64,000 bases of DNA from Crotalaria pallida (taxonomy: Eukaryota > Streptophyta > Magnoliopsida > Fabales > Fabaceae). The stretch covers positions 16,014,001-16,078,000 of the forward strand of contig CM075655.1 of assembly GCA_037953625.1 (NCBI GenBank), read 5' to 3'. Both the position numbers and the translations under genes were made by a program. The notes beneath the pieces are model-generated. The model ran no database searches. It saw nothing but the letters and a program-made list of their open reading frames with translations, and had not been told where the DNA came from. Every line of letters begins with the position of its first letter. Position 1 is the stretch's first letter. This document shows, one piece after another, positions 9,448 through 21,365 of this stretch.

Positions 9448-12400
9448 ATGGCTGGGCGACGAGGTGATAATGATAGAATGGCGGCGATACTGGAGAACTT
9501 AGTGCAAGTGCAACAGGCCCAAACCCAGATACAGCAGGATCATGCAGCAGCTTTGGCACAAATGCAACAGAACCAAGAGGGAAACATTGCAGCAGCAGCA
9601 ACAATAAATCCTCCACCAGCTCCTGTTGATTGGATGTCAAGGTTCAGGAAGAACGATCCACCTCGGTTCGAAGGGGGATTCAATCCAGATGGGGCTCAAA
9701 AATGGCTCCAGGAAATGGAGAAAATCCTTCGCTCGCTGCAACCACCAGTAGATCAATATGTCAGACTGGTGGAATATGTTCTGTCAGGTGAGGCAGAACA
9801 CTGGTGGGAGCATCAGAGGCGTAGTTTGGAAGCTGGTAATGAGGTGATCAATTGGGATCTTTTTAAGATCCGATTTCTGAACAAATACTTTCCGGAAGAA
9901 GTCAGGAGGGAGAAGGAGTTAGCATTCTTGAAGTTGGAACAGGGAACAATGAGTGTCGGAGAATACGCAGCTCAGTTTGAGGATTTGATCCGATACTCTG
10001 GAGGGTACAGAGATGCTGATGAACGAACCAAGTGCATTAAGTTTGAAGCGGGGTTGAATGCGAAGATCAGAACCATCTTTACTTATCAGGGCATTTCAAA
10101 TTTGGCTCAATTAGTGAACATGACTAGTGCATTTGAAAATGCTCTAAAGCAAGAGAAGGCGGAGGATAAGAGCAAAGCAATACAGCGGGCCGGCCCGATC
10201 AGGGGCAAGAGTTCGGTGCAGCGACCAGGTCCTTACTCCCAGCCTAGAACAGGCCCGACAGTGAGTGCCTATGGTCCTATTCCGACTTGTCCACATTGCG
10301 GTAGACAGCATAAGGGAACTTGCTGGAGATTGGATCCAAGTAAGGGGGGACCAACCTGCTATAGGTGTGGTCAGCCAGGTCATATTATGTCGAACTGTCC
10401 TAGTGGTACAGTCAAGAAGGAGGTAAATGTGGCTAAAGTTCAGAAAGCTGGAGACAACAGGGTGACTCGAAAGGGCAAGGTTTATACTCTGGACGGCGAG
10501 GAGGTTACTGATGCTGATGAGCTGATTAGAGGTACCGGTTATGTTAATAGTATTCCTTGTGGTATTCTCTATGATTGCGGAGCTACTCATTCATTTATTT
10601 CTTCCGATTGCATGAAGAAGTTAGGGTTGTCTACAATAGAAATGCCTTATAGATTATCTGTTTCGACACCCACGAATTCTTCTGTAGTCACAACAACTAT
10701 CTGTTTAGATTGCCCACTTCGAGTGTTGGAGCGGGAATTCAAAGTCAATCTAATTTGTTTGCCTCTAACTAAGCTTGACATCATTCTGGGCATGGACTGG
10801 ATGTCTCGGCACCATGTTCTGATTGATTGTCATCAGAAATCAATTACTATCAGTGATCTTTCTTTATCTGCCTTGGAGATGAATGAGGAGGCAGAAATCA
10901 GTCAGATTCCGGTAGTCTGTGAGTTTCCAGAAGTCTTTCCTCCAGAGATTCCTGGATTACCGCCAAACAGAGAAGTGGAGTTTAGCATTGATCTGATGCC
11001 CGGTGCAGGTCATATTTCTATAGCCCCGTACCGGATGGCAACTCCGGAGTTAGAAGAGTTGAAAAAGCAGATAGAGGAACTATTGGCTAAGGGTTTGATC
11101 AGACCAAGCGTGTCACCTTGGGGAGCTCTGATTCTTTTTGTTAAAAAGAAGGACGGAAGTCTCCGAATGTGCATCGACTATAGACAATTGAATGCGGTGA
11201 CGGTGAAAAACAAGTATCCTCTTCCTCGCATTGACGATTTGTTGGACCAATTGCGAGGAGCAGCTATATTTTCTAAGATTGACCTTCGATCGGGATACCA
11301 TCAAATCCGTATCCGAGAGGAGGACATTCCTAAAATGGCGTTCAGGTCGAGATATGGACATTTTGAATATGTTGTTATGTCCTTTGGTCTCACTAATGCT
11401 CCGGCCATCTTTATGGATTATATGAACAGGATATTCAGGCCGTACTTGGATTCTTTCGTCATAGTCTTCATTGACGACATTCTCATATATTCTAAGAGTC
11501 CAAGTGAGCATGCTGAGCATCTGAGAATAGTGCTGCAGATTCTCAAATCTAAACAGCTTTATGCAAAGCTTTCTAAGTGTAGTTTCTGGCTGAATGAAGT
11601 GCACTTTCTGGGGCATGTCATTTCTGAGAAGGGTGTTGCTGTCGATCCTTCTAAGGTGGAAGCGGTACTTAAGTGGGAGAGACCTAAGTCCATTACTGAG
11701 ATCAGAAGCTTTCTCGGTATGGCTGGGTATTATCGGAGGTTCATTGAAGGGTTCTCTAAGTTGGCTCTTCCTCTGACGACTCTTACACGGAAAGGTGTTC
11801 CGTTTGAGTGGTCCCCGGAATGTGAAGGTAGTTTCCAAGAGTTCAAGAGGCGGTTGACTAGTTCTCCGGTGTTAATTTTGCCGGACCCGACTCAATCCTT
11901 CGTGGTGTATTGTGATGCTTCTAAGCAAGGGTTGGGTTGTGTTTTGATGCAGCAAGGGCAAGTCATAGCTTATGCATCCAGACAATTGAGGCAGCATGAA
12001 CAGAACTATCCCACTCATGATCTTGAGTTGGCGGCAGTGGTTTTTGCTTTGAAAATCTGGAGGCATTATCTATATGGTTCAAAGTTCGAAGTCTTTAGCG
12101 ATCATAAAAGTCTTCGCTATCTCTTCGATCAAAAAGAGTTGAATATGAGACAGAGGAGGTGGATGGAATTTCTGAAAGACTATGACTTTGATCTTCAGTA
12201 TCATCCGGGCAAGGCCAATGTAGTGGCTGATGCACTAAGTCGTAAGACTTTGCATGTCAGCAATTTGATGGTGAAAGAGATGGAATTGATTCAAGAGTTT
12301 AGTGACCTCAACTTGAACATGCAAGTGAAAGAGAAGAGCATCGTTCTTGAAATGTTGCGGGTTACTAATGACTTGATGGGTCTTATCAAAGAAAGGCAAG

Positions 12401-12606
12401 CCGATGATGTTGAATTACAAAAGTTGTTAGAAGGGGCATCGAGCAATGAAGAGCCCGACTTTGTGAAAGGTTCTGATGGCATCATCCGATTTAGGGGTCG
12501 GATATGTGTTCCTACGGATTTTGAAGTTAGAAGGGATATCCTATGGGAAGCACATCGAACCAAGATGAATTTCATCCGGGTGCAACAAAGATGTACCAAG
12601 ATCTAA
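9448..12606 (+). CDS. gag-pol: gypsy-1 gag-protease-reverse transcriptase-RNase H (pol part 1)
   Basis: The frame opens at 9412, but I prefer the Met at 9448 (MAGRRGDND). Counted from 9412: gag core around residues 85-250; zinc knuckle CYRCGQPGHIMSNC near 315; protease LYDCGATHSF near 386; reverse transcriptase with FIDDILIYS near 685; RNase H with YCDAS near 832 and SDHKSL near 896; then the connector. The protease active site reads D-C-G instead of the usual D-S-G. The frame ends at 12606 in a wrong phase, because a base is missing between about 12561 and 12573, at the start of the integrase zinc-finger region. The next frame continues the protein. Product: a virus-like particle protein plus the enzymes that copy element RNA into DNA. 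Confidence 0.93.
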   Translation: MAGRRGDNDRMAAILENLVQVQQAQTQIQQDHAAALAQMQQNQEGNIAAAATINPPPAPVDWMSRFRKNDPPRFEGGFNPDGAQKWLQEMEKILRSLQPPVDQYVRLVEYVLSGEAEHWWEHQRRSLEAGNEVINWDLFKIRFLNKYFPEEVRREKELAFLKLEQGTMSVGEYAAQFEDLIRYSGGYRDADERTKCIKFEAGLNAKIRTIFTYQGISNLAQLVNMTSAFENALKQEKAEDKSKAIQRAGPIRGKSSVQRPGPYSQPRTGPTVSAYGPIPTCPHCGRQHKGTCWRLDPSKGGPTCYRCGQPGHIMSNCPSGTVKKEVNVAKVQKAGDNRVTRKGKVYTLDGEEVTDADELIRGTGYVNSIPCGILYDCGATHSFISSDCMKKLGLSTIEMPYRLSVSTPTNSSVVTTTICLDCPLRVLEREFKVNLICLPLTKLDIILGMDWMSRHHVLIDCHQKSITISDLSLSALEMNEEAEISQIPVVCEFPEVFPPEIPGLPPNREVEFSIDLMPGAGHISIAPYRMATPELEELKKQIEELLAKGLIRPSVSPWGALILFVKKKDGSLRMCIDYRQLNAVTVKNKYPLPRIDDLLDQLRGAAIFSKIDLRSGYHQIRIREEDIPKMAFRSRYGHFEYVVMSFGLTNAPAIFMDYMNRIFRPYLDSFVIVFIDDILIYSKSPSEHAEHLRIVLQILKSKQLYAKLSKCSFWLNEVHFLGHVISEKGVAVDPSKVEAVLKWERPKSITEIRSFLGMAGYYRRFIEGFSKLALPLTTLTRKGVPFEWSPECEGSFQEFKRRLTSSPVLILPDPTQSFVVYCDASKQGLGCVLMQQGQVIAYASRQLRQHEQNYPTHDLELAAVVFALKIWRHYLYGSKFEVFSDHKSLRYLFDQKELNMRQRRWMEFLKDYDFDLQYHPGKANVVADALSRKTLHVSNLMVKEMELIQEFSDLNLNMQVKEKSIVLEMLRVTNDLMGLIKERQADDVELQKLLEGASSNEEPDFVKGSDGIIRFRGRICVPTDFEVRRDILWEAHRTKMNFIRVQQRCTKI

Positions 12607-13847
12607 AAAGGATTTATTGGTGGCCGAAGTTAAAAACTGATGTGGCCGATCACGTGTCTCATTGCTTAACTTGTCAGAAGGTTAAGATTGAGCATCAAAA
12701 GCCTGGTGGTCCTTTGCGATCACTTGAGATTCCGGAATGGAAATGGGACAGTATAGCTATGGACTTTGTGACGGGTTTACCGAGGACTGTTGGAGGATGT
12801 GATTCAGTTTGGGTGGTTGTAGACCGTCTTACAGAGTGTGCTCATTTCATTCCAACCCATAAGAAGTATACTCTTGAGAAGTTGACTCAGTTGTACATCA
12901 GGGACATAGTGAAGTTGCATGGTGTTCCTACTAGTATTGTATCCGATCGCGATCCGAGATTTCTGTCTAGATTTTGGCAGAGTCTTCAGGAGGCATTGGG
13001 TACTAAGTTGAAATTTAGTACGGCTTACCATTCGCAGACAGACGGACAATCTGAGCGTACTATCCAGACACTTGAGGATTTGTTGAGAGCATGTGTTCTA
13101 GAGCAAGCCGGTAGTTGGGAGCAGCTACTACCTTTGATGGAGTTTACTTACAACAACAGTTTTCACTCCAGCATCGGTATGGCACCATTTGAGGCTCTCT
13201 ACGGAAGAAAATGTAGAACACCTTTGTGTTGGTTCCAAATAGGTGAAAATCTGTTGACAGGTCCTGACATTGTGAAAGAAACAACGGAGAAGGTCACAAT
13301 GATCAAGAACAAAATGAAAACTTCACAGGATCGCCAAAAGAGTTATGCAGATAGGCGAAGGAGACCTTTGGAGTTCGATGTTGGGAATCATGTGTTCCTA
13401 AGAATGTCTCCGATCACAGGAATTGGTGGGGCAATCAAATCCAGGAAGTTGACTTCTCGGTTTGTTGGGCCTTATGAGATTCTGGAGAAAGTTGGTCCAG
13501 TGGCGTACAGGATTGCATTACCCCCTCACTTGTCAAGGCTTCATGACGTGTTTCATGTTTCACAACTAAGGAAATACGTCCATGATCCTTTGCATGTGGT
13601 TACCTTAGATGATTTGCCTTTGAAAGAGAACTTAACTTTTGAAGTTCTGCCAATTAGAATTGAAGACAGGCAGGTGAAGCGGCTCAGAGGCAAGGAAATC
13701 TCTTTGGTTAAGGTTATATGGATCAGGAACGATGTTGAAGAGGCTACATGGGAACTGGAGGACAAGATCAGGCAGTCTCATCCACAGTTGTTCGACGAAT
13801 TTCGAGGACGAAATTCAGGTAAGTCGGAGAGAATTGTAACATCCTAA
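12543..13847 (+). CDS. pol: gypsy-1 integrase and chromodomain (pol part 2, frameshifted)
   Basis: True homology begins about 12573 (HPGATKMYQDL), in the phase one base behind the preceding frame, so the apparent Met at 12543 is not a real start. Features: zinc-finger cysteines in HCLTCQKVK; catalytic triad Asp in MDFVTGLP, Asp in SDRDPRF and Glu in QTDGQSERT; C-terminal chromodomain with WELEDKIRQSHPQLF. Integrase inserts element DNA; the chromodomain is known to guide chromovirus insertion to heterochromatin. The stop codon TAA lies at 13845-13847, inside the 3' LTR, so the polypurine tract and first LTR bases are translated. Confidence 0.92.
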   Translation: MGSTSNQDEFHPGATKMYQDLKRIYWWPKLKTDVADHVSHCLTCQKVKIEHQKPGGPLRSLEIPEWKWDSIAMDFVTGLPRTVGGCDSVWVVVDRLTECAHFIPTHKKYTLEKLTQLYIRDIVKLHGVPTSIVSDRDPRFLSRFWQSLQEALGTKLKFSTAYHSQTDGQSERTIQTLEDLLRACVLEQAGSWEQLLPLMEFTYNNSFHSSIGMAPFEALYGRKCRTPLCWFQIGENLLTGPDIVKETTEKVTMIKNKMKTSQDRQKSYADRRRRPLEFDVGNHVFLRMSPITGIGGAIKSRKLTSRFVGPYEILEKVGPVAYRIALPPHLSRLHDVFHVSQLRKYVHDPLHVVTLDDLPLKENLTFEVLPIRIEDRQVKRLRGKEISLVKVIWIRNDVEEATWELEDKIRQSHPQLFDEFRGRNSGKSERIVTS

Positions 13848-16652
13848 ATCTTGATTTTTAAGTGAAATAAATACTAAAAACCTTAGAAAAATTGGAAAAG
13901 TGATTTAATGAATTTTTGCCAGATATGTAGGTGGTGATTATAGGTCCTAGCAGTTGTATAGGAGGTATATATGGCCTTGGGCAGGGTCAAATAAGCGAGA
14001 TCGGGAGTAAAATCGGCGTTTTAGGTGTTAGAAATCAACTGAAAAGAGAAAATTAGAAATTCATTATAGGAAGCTAAGAAAATAAATTCCACCGTTGGAT
14101 GTGAAGTTTGTGGGGTAAAGAAGCATGTCTAAAAATTTGGACTCGATCCGACGGTCGACGAAAAAGTTACGGCGAATCGAAGGTTGGAAACCCTGAAACT
14201 CGCCCAGGCGCATGAGTCACTCGCCCAGGCGAGTCACTATTCATTCGGCCCACCATTCAGTGAGATTCCCGCCCAGGCCAGCCCACCATTCGCCCAGGCG
14301 GGAACAACACCAACCCAGCCGCACCAGTTTGCTCCTTGGCGCACCAAAACTCCCACCAGCACGTACCAGCCTCCCACGTCGCGCACCAACAGCACCAGCT
14401 GATGCCAAGACTCGCCCAAGCGAGTAATGGACTCGCCCAAGCGAGCGTCGCGCACCAGATCAGATCTGGTGCGTCCAAATTGAAACTTGGAGGCAAAGCA
14501 TGGCCTCATGGCCACACGATTTTCAGCAGGACCTAGGCTGATCAAGAGGCACTAAAAATACACCATTTCATCACCTTTCAACTCCAAGACAACTCACCAC
14601 CTTCATCCATTTCTCTCCACCTTCATCACATTTCCAATCATCAAACCACCAAAACACATTTGATTCTTGGGCACCTCAACCCAAAATCAACCAAAGCTCA
14701 TCAAGTTGCATCATGGAAGTTGATTAGAGCTTCATTCCTTCCTCTCTCTTGGCACACGAATCACACCCACCTTCTCACTCTTTGGTTTTTCATTTTCATC
14801 ATTTATTTGAGGTAAGCTAGCTCTATTTAATGATGTTATTCCCTTTCCATTTCAAATCCTCTTAGTTCATGGATTTTATTCTAAAACCCTAGGATTCTTG
14901 CACTCTTCATGATATAGGAATTGAGTTTCATGCCTTCCAACTCCAACCAAGGCAAGGATAAGGATAGTTCTTCTTGTGCTCTCACAAATAGGGTGGTATA
15001 TCATCCTTTCATCATTTCCTTGTTGAGGTGGCAAGCTAGACTTAGAAAGTTCAAGTTCCCAAGATTTTGAGCTAGGGCTCACTAAGGTTCTACTTTCTCT
15101 TTACAAATTTAAGGTAAGGAGTGGGTTATAGTGAGTATTGCCTTACTCTGGGGTTTAGTTTACGATATGCATATAGTGGGTACTGAGATTTTTGTGTTAG
15201 TTTAGGTTGATATGATATAGAATAATGGTCAAAAGTAGAATTTATGACTTAGGGAAAACTACTTGGTTGAATGTGTGTTTTATGTTGATATTTGATAATG
15301 ATGATGATATTAGATAAATGCTGAATTGTGTTAATTAAATCATAATAAAATGGTGATGATGAAAATGAATCGTTGATTCGTGCTAATTAAGTTAAGATAT
15401 GAAATTGTGGTGATTGGAAGGTATAAATGTGAAACGTGGTGATTAATTTTGAATATTGGAAATTGCTAAAGGTTTGTTAATGACAAAAGAAGGAAATGAA
15501 TTATACCCAGGCGCAGCCAGGGGGAAAATACAGAATGAAATATACCCGGGCGCTGTAAGTCGTGATCGCGTAAAGATGCGAACGCAGTAGGTCGTGACCA
15601 GGGATAGAATGAAATATACCCGGGCGCTGTAAGTCGTGATCGCGTAAAGATGCGAACGCAGTAGGTCGTGACCGGGGACAGAATGAAATATACCCGGGCG
15701 CTGTAAGTCGTGATCGCGTAAAGATGCGAACGCAGTAGGTCGTGACCAGGGACAGAATGAAATATACCCGGGCGCTGTAAGTCGTGATCGCGTAAAGATG
15801 CGAATGCAGTAGGTCGTGACCAGGGACAGAATGAATTACACCCAGGCTCAGCCAGGGACAAAATGAAAAAAAATAATGTGAATAATATGGAAGAGAATAG
15901 AATAAAAGACTTGATTAAAATGTTGAATTAAGAACAAAGTGGAGGCAATTGAATTATGAAACTAATGAACATATTGTGTTGTGTTGGTTTTTATTATGTA
16001 CGATTAAATTGTTAATTGTGGTTGGCTTGGTATTGCATTATGTCTTATTTGGAAACTGCCTCCCCATTTTTGTGCAATACTCACTCCTTACTATCACCAC
16101 AGGTACTGAGGAAGAGTTTGCACCTGAGCAGGCCGAGCAGGGGTACTCTCCCTCTCAGGGAGAGTAGGTTACCTTTAGTGATGTAGGACATGGGAATGTC
16201 CTGGGCCCGATGATGTGAATCATTTTTGTTGTATATAAATGTAAATAGCTTTTTGGGGGCCCAGGACGACTCCTTTTGGGAAAGGGGTCTATTTTGGGGG
16301 AAAACTTATTTCCTAAAACTTGTTTATATTCCGCTAACTCTGATGCTGATACTATGAAGTCTTAAACCTATTTTTGATGCGTGCACGAAGATGCACTAGC
16401 TGGTATATATATGTGAATAGCCCTGCAGGCTTTGTTATGTGAAAATATTATTGTTTATCAGGTTGCAGGAAAACAGGAATTTTTGGAAAAGTCCAATAAA
16501 CAAACGAAACTCCGTCCGTTTGACGGGAGATTTTCATATAAAAGAAAAGTAATTAAGAGTTTTTCCTAATCAATTCTTGAGTCGAAAAAGGAATTTTCAA
16601 GTTGCTATTTTTAATTAAGGGTATATAAGGGTAAATAAACTTAGGTGTTACA
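13835..16652 (+). repeat. 3' LTR of gypsy-1 (2.8 kb)
   Basis: Near-identical copy of 6480-9268 at an offset of 7355 until the last 100 bases, where it keeps about 29 bp missing from the 5' copy. A weak purine tract GTCGGAGAGAA precedes it. It repeats the same GC block, 74 bp repeats and acceptor-like site. Confidence 0.92.
15532..15827 (+). repeat. Four tandem 74 bp repeats in gypsy-1 3' LTR
   Basis: Units start at 15532, 15606, 15680 and 15754. Same unit as in the 5' LTR with a few private changes, for example GGGATAG in unit 1 and AATGCAG in unit 4. Confidence 0.92.
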
Positions 16653-17166
16653 CTGTCCCAAAATTATTTTAAGGTGAAAACATGGATTTTCAAAGTATTA
16701 ATTTTAAGCCAAGAAGTTATTCAAGGAAAAGAATGTTTTTACAATATTTTCGGGGTTTTACTAAAGAAATTTTATAAGACTATGTTTGCTGTCCTAGAAT
16801 TAATTGGACGTACTTTTATGTTTAAACATGTTTCGTGTGATCTAAAGCTAAGTTTCCAAGTGATAGTTGATTTTTGGTTATATTTGCAAAAGTTTTCCCA
16901 ACAAAGAAAAAGACTAGTACTAAACCGAGAAAAGATTTCCTTGAATAAGTAATAACGTAAAATGTTTTATTTAATATGAGGAATGATAAAGAAAAGAGGG
17001 TGGGGCAGTCGGCAGCTGGCAGCTCATGGATTCGAAGAAGAGCACACAATCAATAGCTGGACCTCAGGTGAGAGAGAGGCTTTCCTAAGACACCGTGGTA
17101 GTTAGGTGATTTACTAGGACCTCCCGTATCATCTCAAAGATCGGGACTAAGTGGTTGGAGTCAGTA

Positions 17167-17205
17167 GTATAAGTGGAAATTGTTTGATTGTGTGGCCACT
17201 TATAC
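17167..17205 (+). other. Hairpin in family A LTR, 10 bp perfect stem
   Basis: GTATAAGTGG (17167-17176) pairs perfectly with CCACTTATAC (17196-17205) around a 19-base loop that contains AATTGTTTG and ends TGTGG. The homologous site in the other family A LTR (60500-60535) keeps the loop words but has different, again complementary, arms. The TGTGG-CC tip and the CGAA that follows resemble the units of the array in LTR D. Confidence 0.7.
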
Positions 17206-19390
17206 GAATGTGACAAAGACCACAATATTATTGTGTGATGTGTTGTGTGATAACATGTTGTCTATTTAATTATTCAAGTTATTTATAATGCTTATTGTAT
17301 GCTGAATTACTGTGGGACGTGGTTGTGTCCTTAATAAGAAATGGAAATGAATTGAAAATGATGGAATAACAAGAAAGGAATAATAATGAAAGATTAGAGG
17401 TTGAGTGGGAAAGAGAGATATCTGGAAAGGGAATTGAAAGTGAGAATAAGAACGAGCCAGAGCTGGGAAGTGTGATGTGATTGTGAGATGAGAAATGGAC
17501 TGAGTTGAGCCGAGCTCCTCTGTTCTTGGTTTTAGTCTGGGGACTGGTGTTGAGCTGGGCTTGCTCCTCCACCAGTGCTCAGCACAAAATGTATTTTGAA
17601 AAGAGTTTTGGAAGAAGGAATTTTTGAAAAGATTGGTGGAAGGGAATTTTTGAATGGTAAAAACAATTTTTGAAAAAGGTTTTATGAAACAAAATTTTGA
17701 AATGGTTTTCGAAAGGAGACTTTGGAGAAGTTGTGAAACAACGTTTTCAAAGGCATTTTCAAGAAATGGTCTTTTGGGAAAATTTTATGATAGAACAAAG
17801 TTTTGGAGGAAGTTTGGTGAAACACTATTTTCTGATACAGTTTTGGGAATAATATTCTTGGGAAGTGATTTTGAAACCATGTTTTGTGACTGTGGTGAAA
17901 GTAAAGTTTTGGTAAAGGTCTGGAGAGAGTATTTTTGAAAAGTCTGAGAAAAAGAGTCTTTAGAGAAGGGATGAAATTGAGATTGAAAAAAAAAGGGGTT
18001 GATGAAAGGGAATAGGAGTTTGTTGTAATCCCAGCTCTGTGCCATGAGAAAAGGTTGTGCAAAGTTAGTGGTCGGGCTCACCGAAGGGATGCACTAAGGG
18101 TGAGCTGACCGTTAGGTTAAGCAAATAATTAAAAGATTTTAAAAGACATTAACAGCGAACGCGGCGAGTCATGAGTGTTAATCCGAAGTAGTGGAGAGGA
18201 AGATACTATGGGTATCTGCGGATACTCAGGTGGGGATTGCAGGAGGGGAGGACGATGACGGTGAAACGTCAAGAAGTCTAGAGTATTGTTGTAGACAAAA
18301 GGAATCCCATAAGTGGTGCACTAATGTGGTGGGGACTGGGTCCAATACCGTGGTGAGTTCTGTGCACGCACTACAACAATACTGTCGCCCCCTCGATGCA
18401 AATCTAGAATAGTGAGAGGGACTGGAGTGGGGCATTGTGTTTGCCGCTGAGAGCGTGCTGTGTTATTGATATTGAGGCTGAGCCTCCTGGTCTGGGACCA
18501 CTTGTGATTGACAGCTGTCCTGCCTGCACGGTAAAGGTCATGTACTCCTGTTTGCTTCCGACTAGGTGGTTGGTTGGCCGAGGAGATGTAGGCTTGGAAT
18601 GCGAGTGCTAACTACGAAAAGAGACGTGCACCTCGATGATCCTTTAACTCCCCTGATCATCGATGGTTATAATCCAATAAAACATTATAAGAAAAGAGCT
18701 ATATATGAGTAAGAGTTGAAAAACGGGGACATTGAGGGAGAGACTGTGAATGGATATGTGGAAAAGAAGGTAAGCCCCACGAGTGGGGGAAGAAACAAAA
18801 GTGAAAAAAAAAGGAAACAATAATATGAATAAATGGAATGAGTGCTTGTTGTTGTGTATGAGTATTGTATGTTGTTTGTGTGTATGTATGTGTCTTATTA
18901 TCTCGCCTACCGTAATTCCACACCGTCGACGCTACGCGTCCGGAATGCTTACTCTCTCCTGTTCGTTGGCGCATCGGTGTCGCGGGTATTCCAACGGGTA
19001 GATGGACCGGCGCTTGGAAGTTTCTACATGGCTCCGTGAAGGGAAGGGATGGAGAGCTATACGTCACGGATGGGTATGGACCGGATATTCTCGGTTGGTG
19101 ATCGCGGACCCGGAGCACAAGTTAGGCGAAGAAACGATGAGTTCGTGTTTGGGAAGTGTGTCCTTTTAGGACATGATTCTGAACCCCCACCCCAGTATAA
19201 GAAGATTTTGAATACTGTGAAGCTGTTCGGAGTAGAGTTGAGGCCAAATTCTGATGGAAGACCAAAGGATGTAGTCGCATCATCATTCAGCACCAAGGCA
19301 CCCGCTGTAAGATCCTATATTTTAAATACATTAAATAAAAGTATTTTTATAAATATTAGTATCATTAAAATAGTCAATTTTTCCTATTTT

Positions 19391-20690
19391 AGCAAAAACA
19401 CTCGAGTATTTTAGGAAAAACTCGAGTATTTTAAGTAGCTGTTTAAAAATTTGAATTTTTAAATAAAAATTCGAGTATATGGGATAAAACTCGAGTATTT
19501 TGTACAGACCTGAAAGTGTATAAGTCGGTTTTCATTTAATTTTCGCACCAAAACGCGGTTTCTTGAAATGACAAGCATAGAGCTGGACTTTGCTTCGATT
19601 TGAAGCATTCCTAGACTATAAATTGGTGCTTGGTTGAAGCATTCAACACCTCTAATCCTCCAAAACCCGAATTCTAAGTTTCAGACTCTCAGTTTTTCAG
19701 AGCATACTTTGATCTCTAATTTCTCCTTCGTTTCTCAATCAAACCCTATGAAACCAAAACATAACTGAAGGTTCTAGTTCCATCTTTGAATTAGAATCAA
19801 GAATCACTTCAAATAAGCCCCTGTAGTTCGAGTTCTACCTCATCAAAGTTTGAAGTTCAAAGCTGTGAAAACAGAGTAGTTTTTAGCATCAAGTATTCAT
19901 CTTCATTGAATTCGTTTGGTAATCTCAGGAATCCTTTTTGTGTCAAATTTGTTTCTGATTGAAGTTAATATATCCTAGTTTGTTAAACTAACTTGTTTCG
20001 TTCTTTTTCATGCCAAATCCGTGGTGAAATCTGTGACCAAAGTCAGCCTGTTCAACCCCTTTTTCACAAGTCCAGAATTTGGATTTTTGATCCAACCAAT
20101 TTCCTTGTTGTTTAATCTGTTGTTTAGCTTCTCTGAGGTAAGGGAGGAGTTATGTAATTGCTAGAATGAGTAATCTCAAGCTAGAAATGTAGGAACCTCA
20201 CATGGTTCATCAAGGGATGAAGTTGGAATTGGGAATATGACATGGAGGCCATAAACCCAAGGTTTTATGAGTCAAACAAGTTTAAATGAACCTAATGATG
20301 CTCACTGGATTGATTTTCGAAGATAAAACCAAGTGGAAATGAATTTCATATCTTGAAATGGTTATTTTTCAAGTTTGCATAGATTCTGTGATTTGATGAT
20401 GATTTATGTTATTATGTACTTGTTTATGCGTACTAACATGTTCCTTATATGTGTTTATGCCTCTGTTTTGCATAAGAATGGAAAAACAATGCATGGAATT
20501 CGAATTGGTGCTTAAAATGCAGAAACTGGTGCTGTTGCAGTAAAAACACTCGAGTCTTTTTAGAAATACTCGAGTATTCTGGGAAAATGAGGAACAACTC
20601 GAGTTTTTCTTCAAAGACTTCAAGTATTCTGGAAAAAAAAATGAAGAACAACTCGAGTATTTTATAAAATACTCGAGTATTTTGATTAAA
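19391..20690 (+). repeat. ACTCGAGT repeats of LTR B (two clusters)
   Basis: Three copies lie at about 19398-19498 and five at about 20526-20690, mostly in the context AATACTCGAGTATT. They lie outside the TATA region. Between them, 19540-20500 is leader-like and intron-like sequence with no gene. Confidence 0.75.
19617..19623 (+). promoter_or_regulatory. TATA box of LTR B
   Basis: TATAAAT in a short GC-containing context, followed within 60 bases by a CT-rich, transcript-leader-like stretch. The likely start of the LTR transcript is near 19650. Inference from sequence only. Confidence 0.5.
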
Positions 20691-21316
20691 ACTGAAGAAA
20701 ACACTTATTTTTTTTAAGAATATTGAATACCTAATTCTTATACGTTTTTCCATTGGTCGATTATTATCCTGGAAGAGTCCTACTGGAATTCTATTCAGTG
20801 GTTGACGTATTCGGACAGGAGTCCCAATGGATAAATGTATAAGTTTACTTGATTCCCATTGGTTGATTTTTATCCTGGATGAGTCCTACTGGAATTTTAT
20901 TCAGTGGTTGACATATTCAGACAGGATGTCCCAATGGAAGTGCGTACACCCATTTGGTTGATTATTTTCCCATGTCCCAGTGGAAGTCTTTACACACTTG
21001 GTTGATATTTTGGGAGTCCTAAATGGGGTCGTTGCAATAATTAAATAATAAAATAATTAACTCCTATTGCATAAAACCATCACAAAGTGGCTGGGCCGCT
21101 GATGGAATTTTCAGTAAGCACTAGCACCAGTTAATGCAAGAAGGATTATGAACTTTGGGTCTCTATATTGGAGACATGATGTTCAAGGATGTGACTTAAA
21201 AGAAAGAAAGAAAATGAACAGTTGTATGGCATTGACATGCATGGAGTTGCTCCGAGTTCGATTGTGGAATCTGGCATAGGTAGACGTATTCCGCAGCATT
21301 GAATGAGCTGTGATGC

Positions 21317-21365
21317 CATAGCATTGACTATGCTATGATGATTTGAATCCCGTAGCATGAAAATG
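21317..21365 (+). other. Two hairpins before the LTR B ORF
   Basis: CATAGCAT and ATGCTATG (21317-21337) pair over 8 bp around TGACT. Just downstream CGTAGCAT and ATGTTATG pair over 8 bp with two G-T pairs around GAAA. They lie about 300 bases before the acceptor-like TAG at 21660. Confidence 0.5.

Larger units (their letters stand above)
6480..16652 (+). mobile_element. Full-length Ty3/gypsy chromovirus, gypsy-1
   Basis: Target duplication CTGTC at 6475-6479 and 16653-16657. LTRs are 6480-9268 and 13835-16652, both TGTAACATCC to GTGTTACA and almost identical by eye. A primer binding site for initiator Met tRNA begins at 9274. The coding region has the order gag, protease, reverse transcriptase, RNase H, integrase, chromodomain, typical of Tekay-like chromoviruses. 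One frameshift near 12570 breaks pol, so this copy is probably not autonomous although it inserted recently. It sits inside the 3' LTR of the family A element. Confidence 0.93.

Noticed and set aside
11113..11838. 241-residue minus-strand frame
   Set aside because: Antisense shadow of the gypsy-1 reverse transcriptase; no domain of its own.
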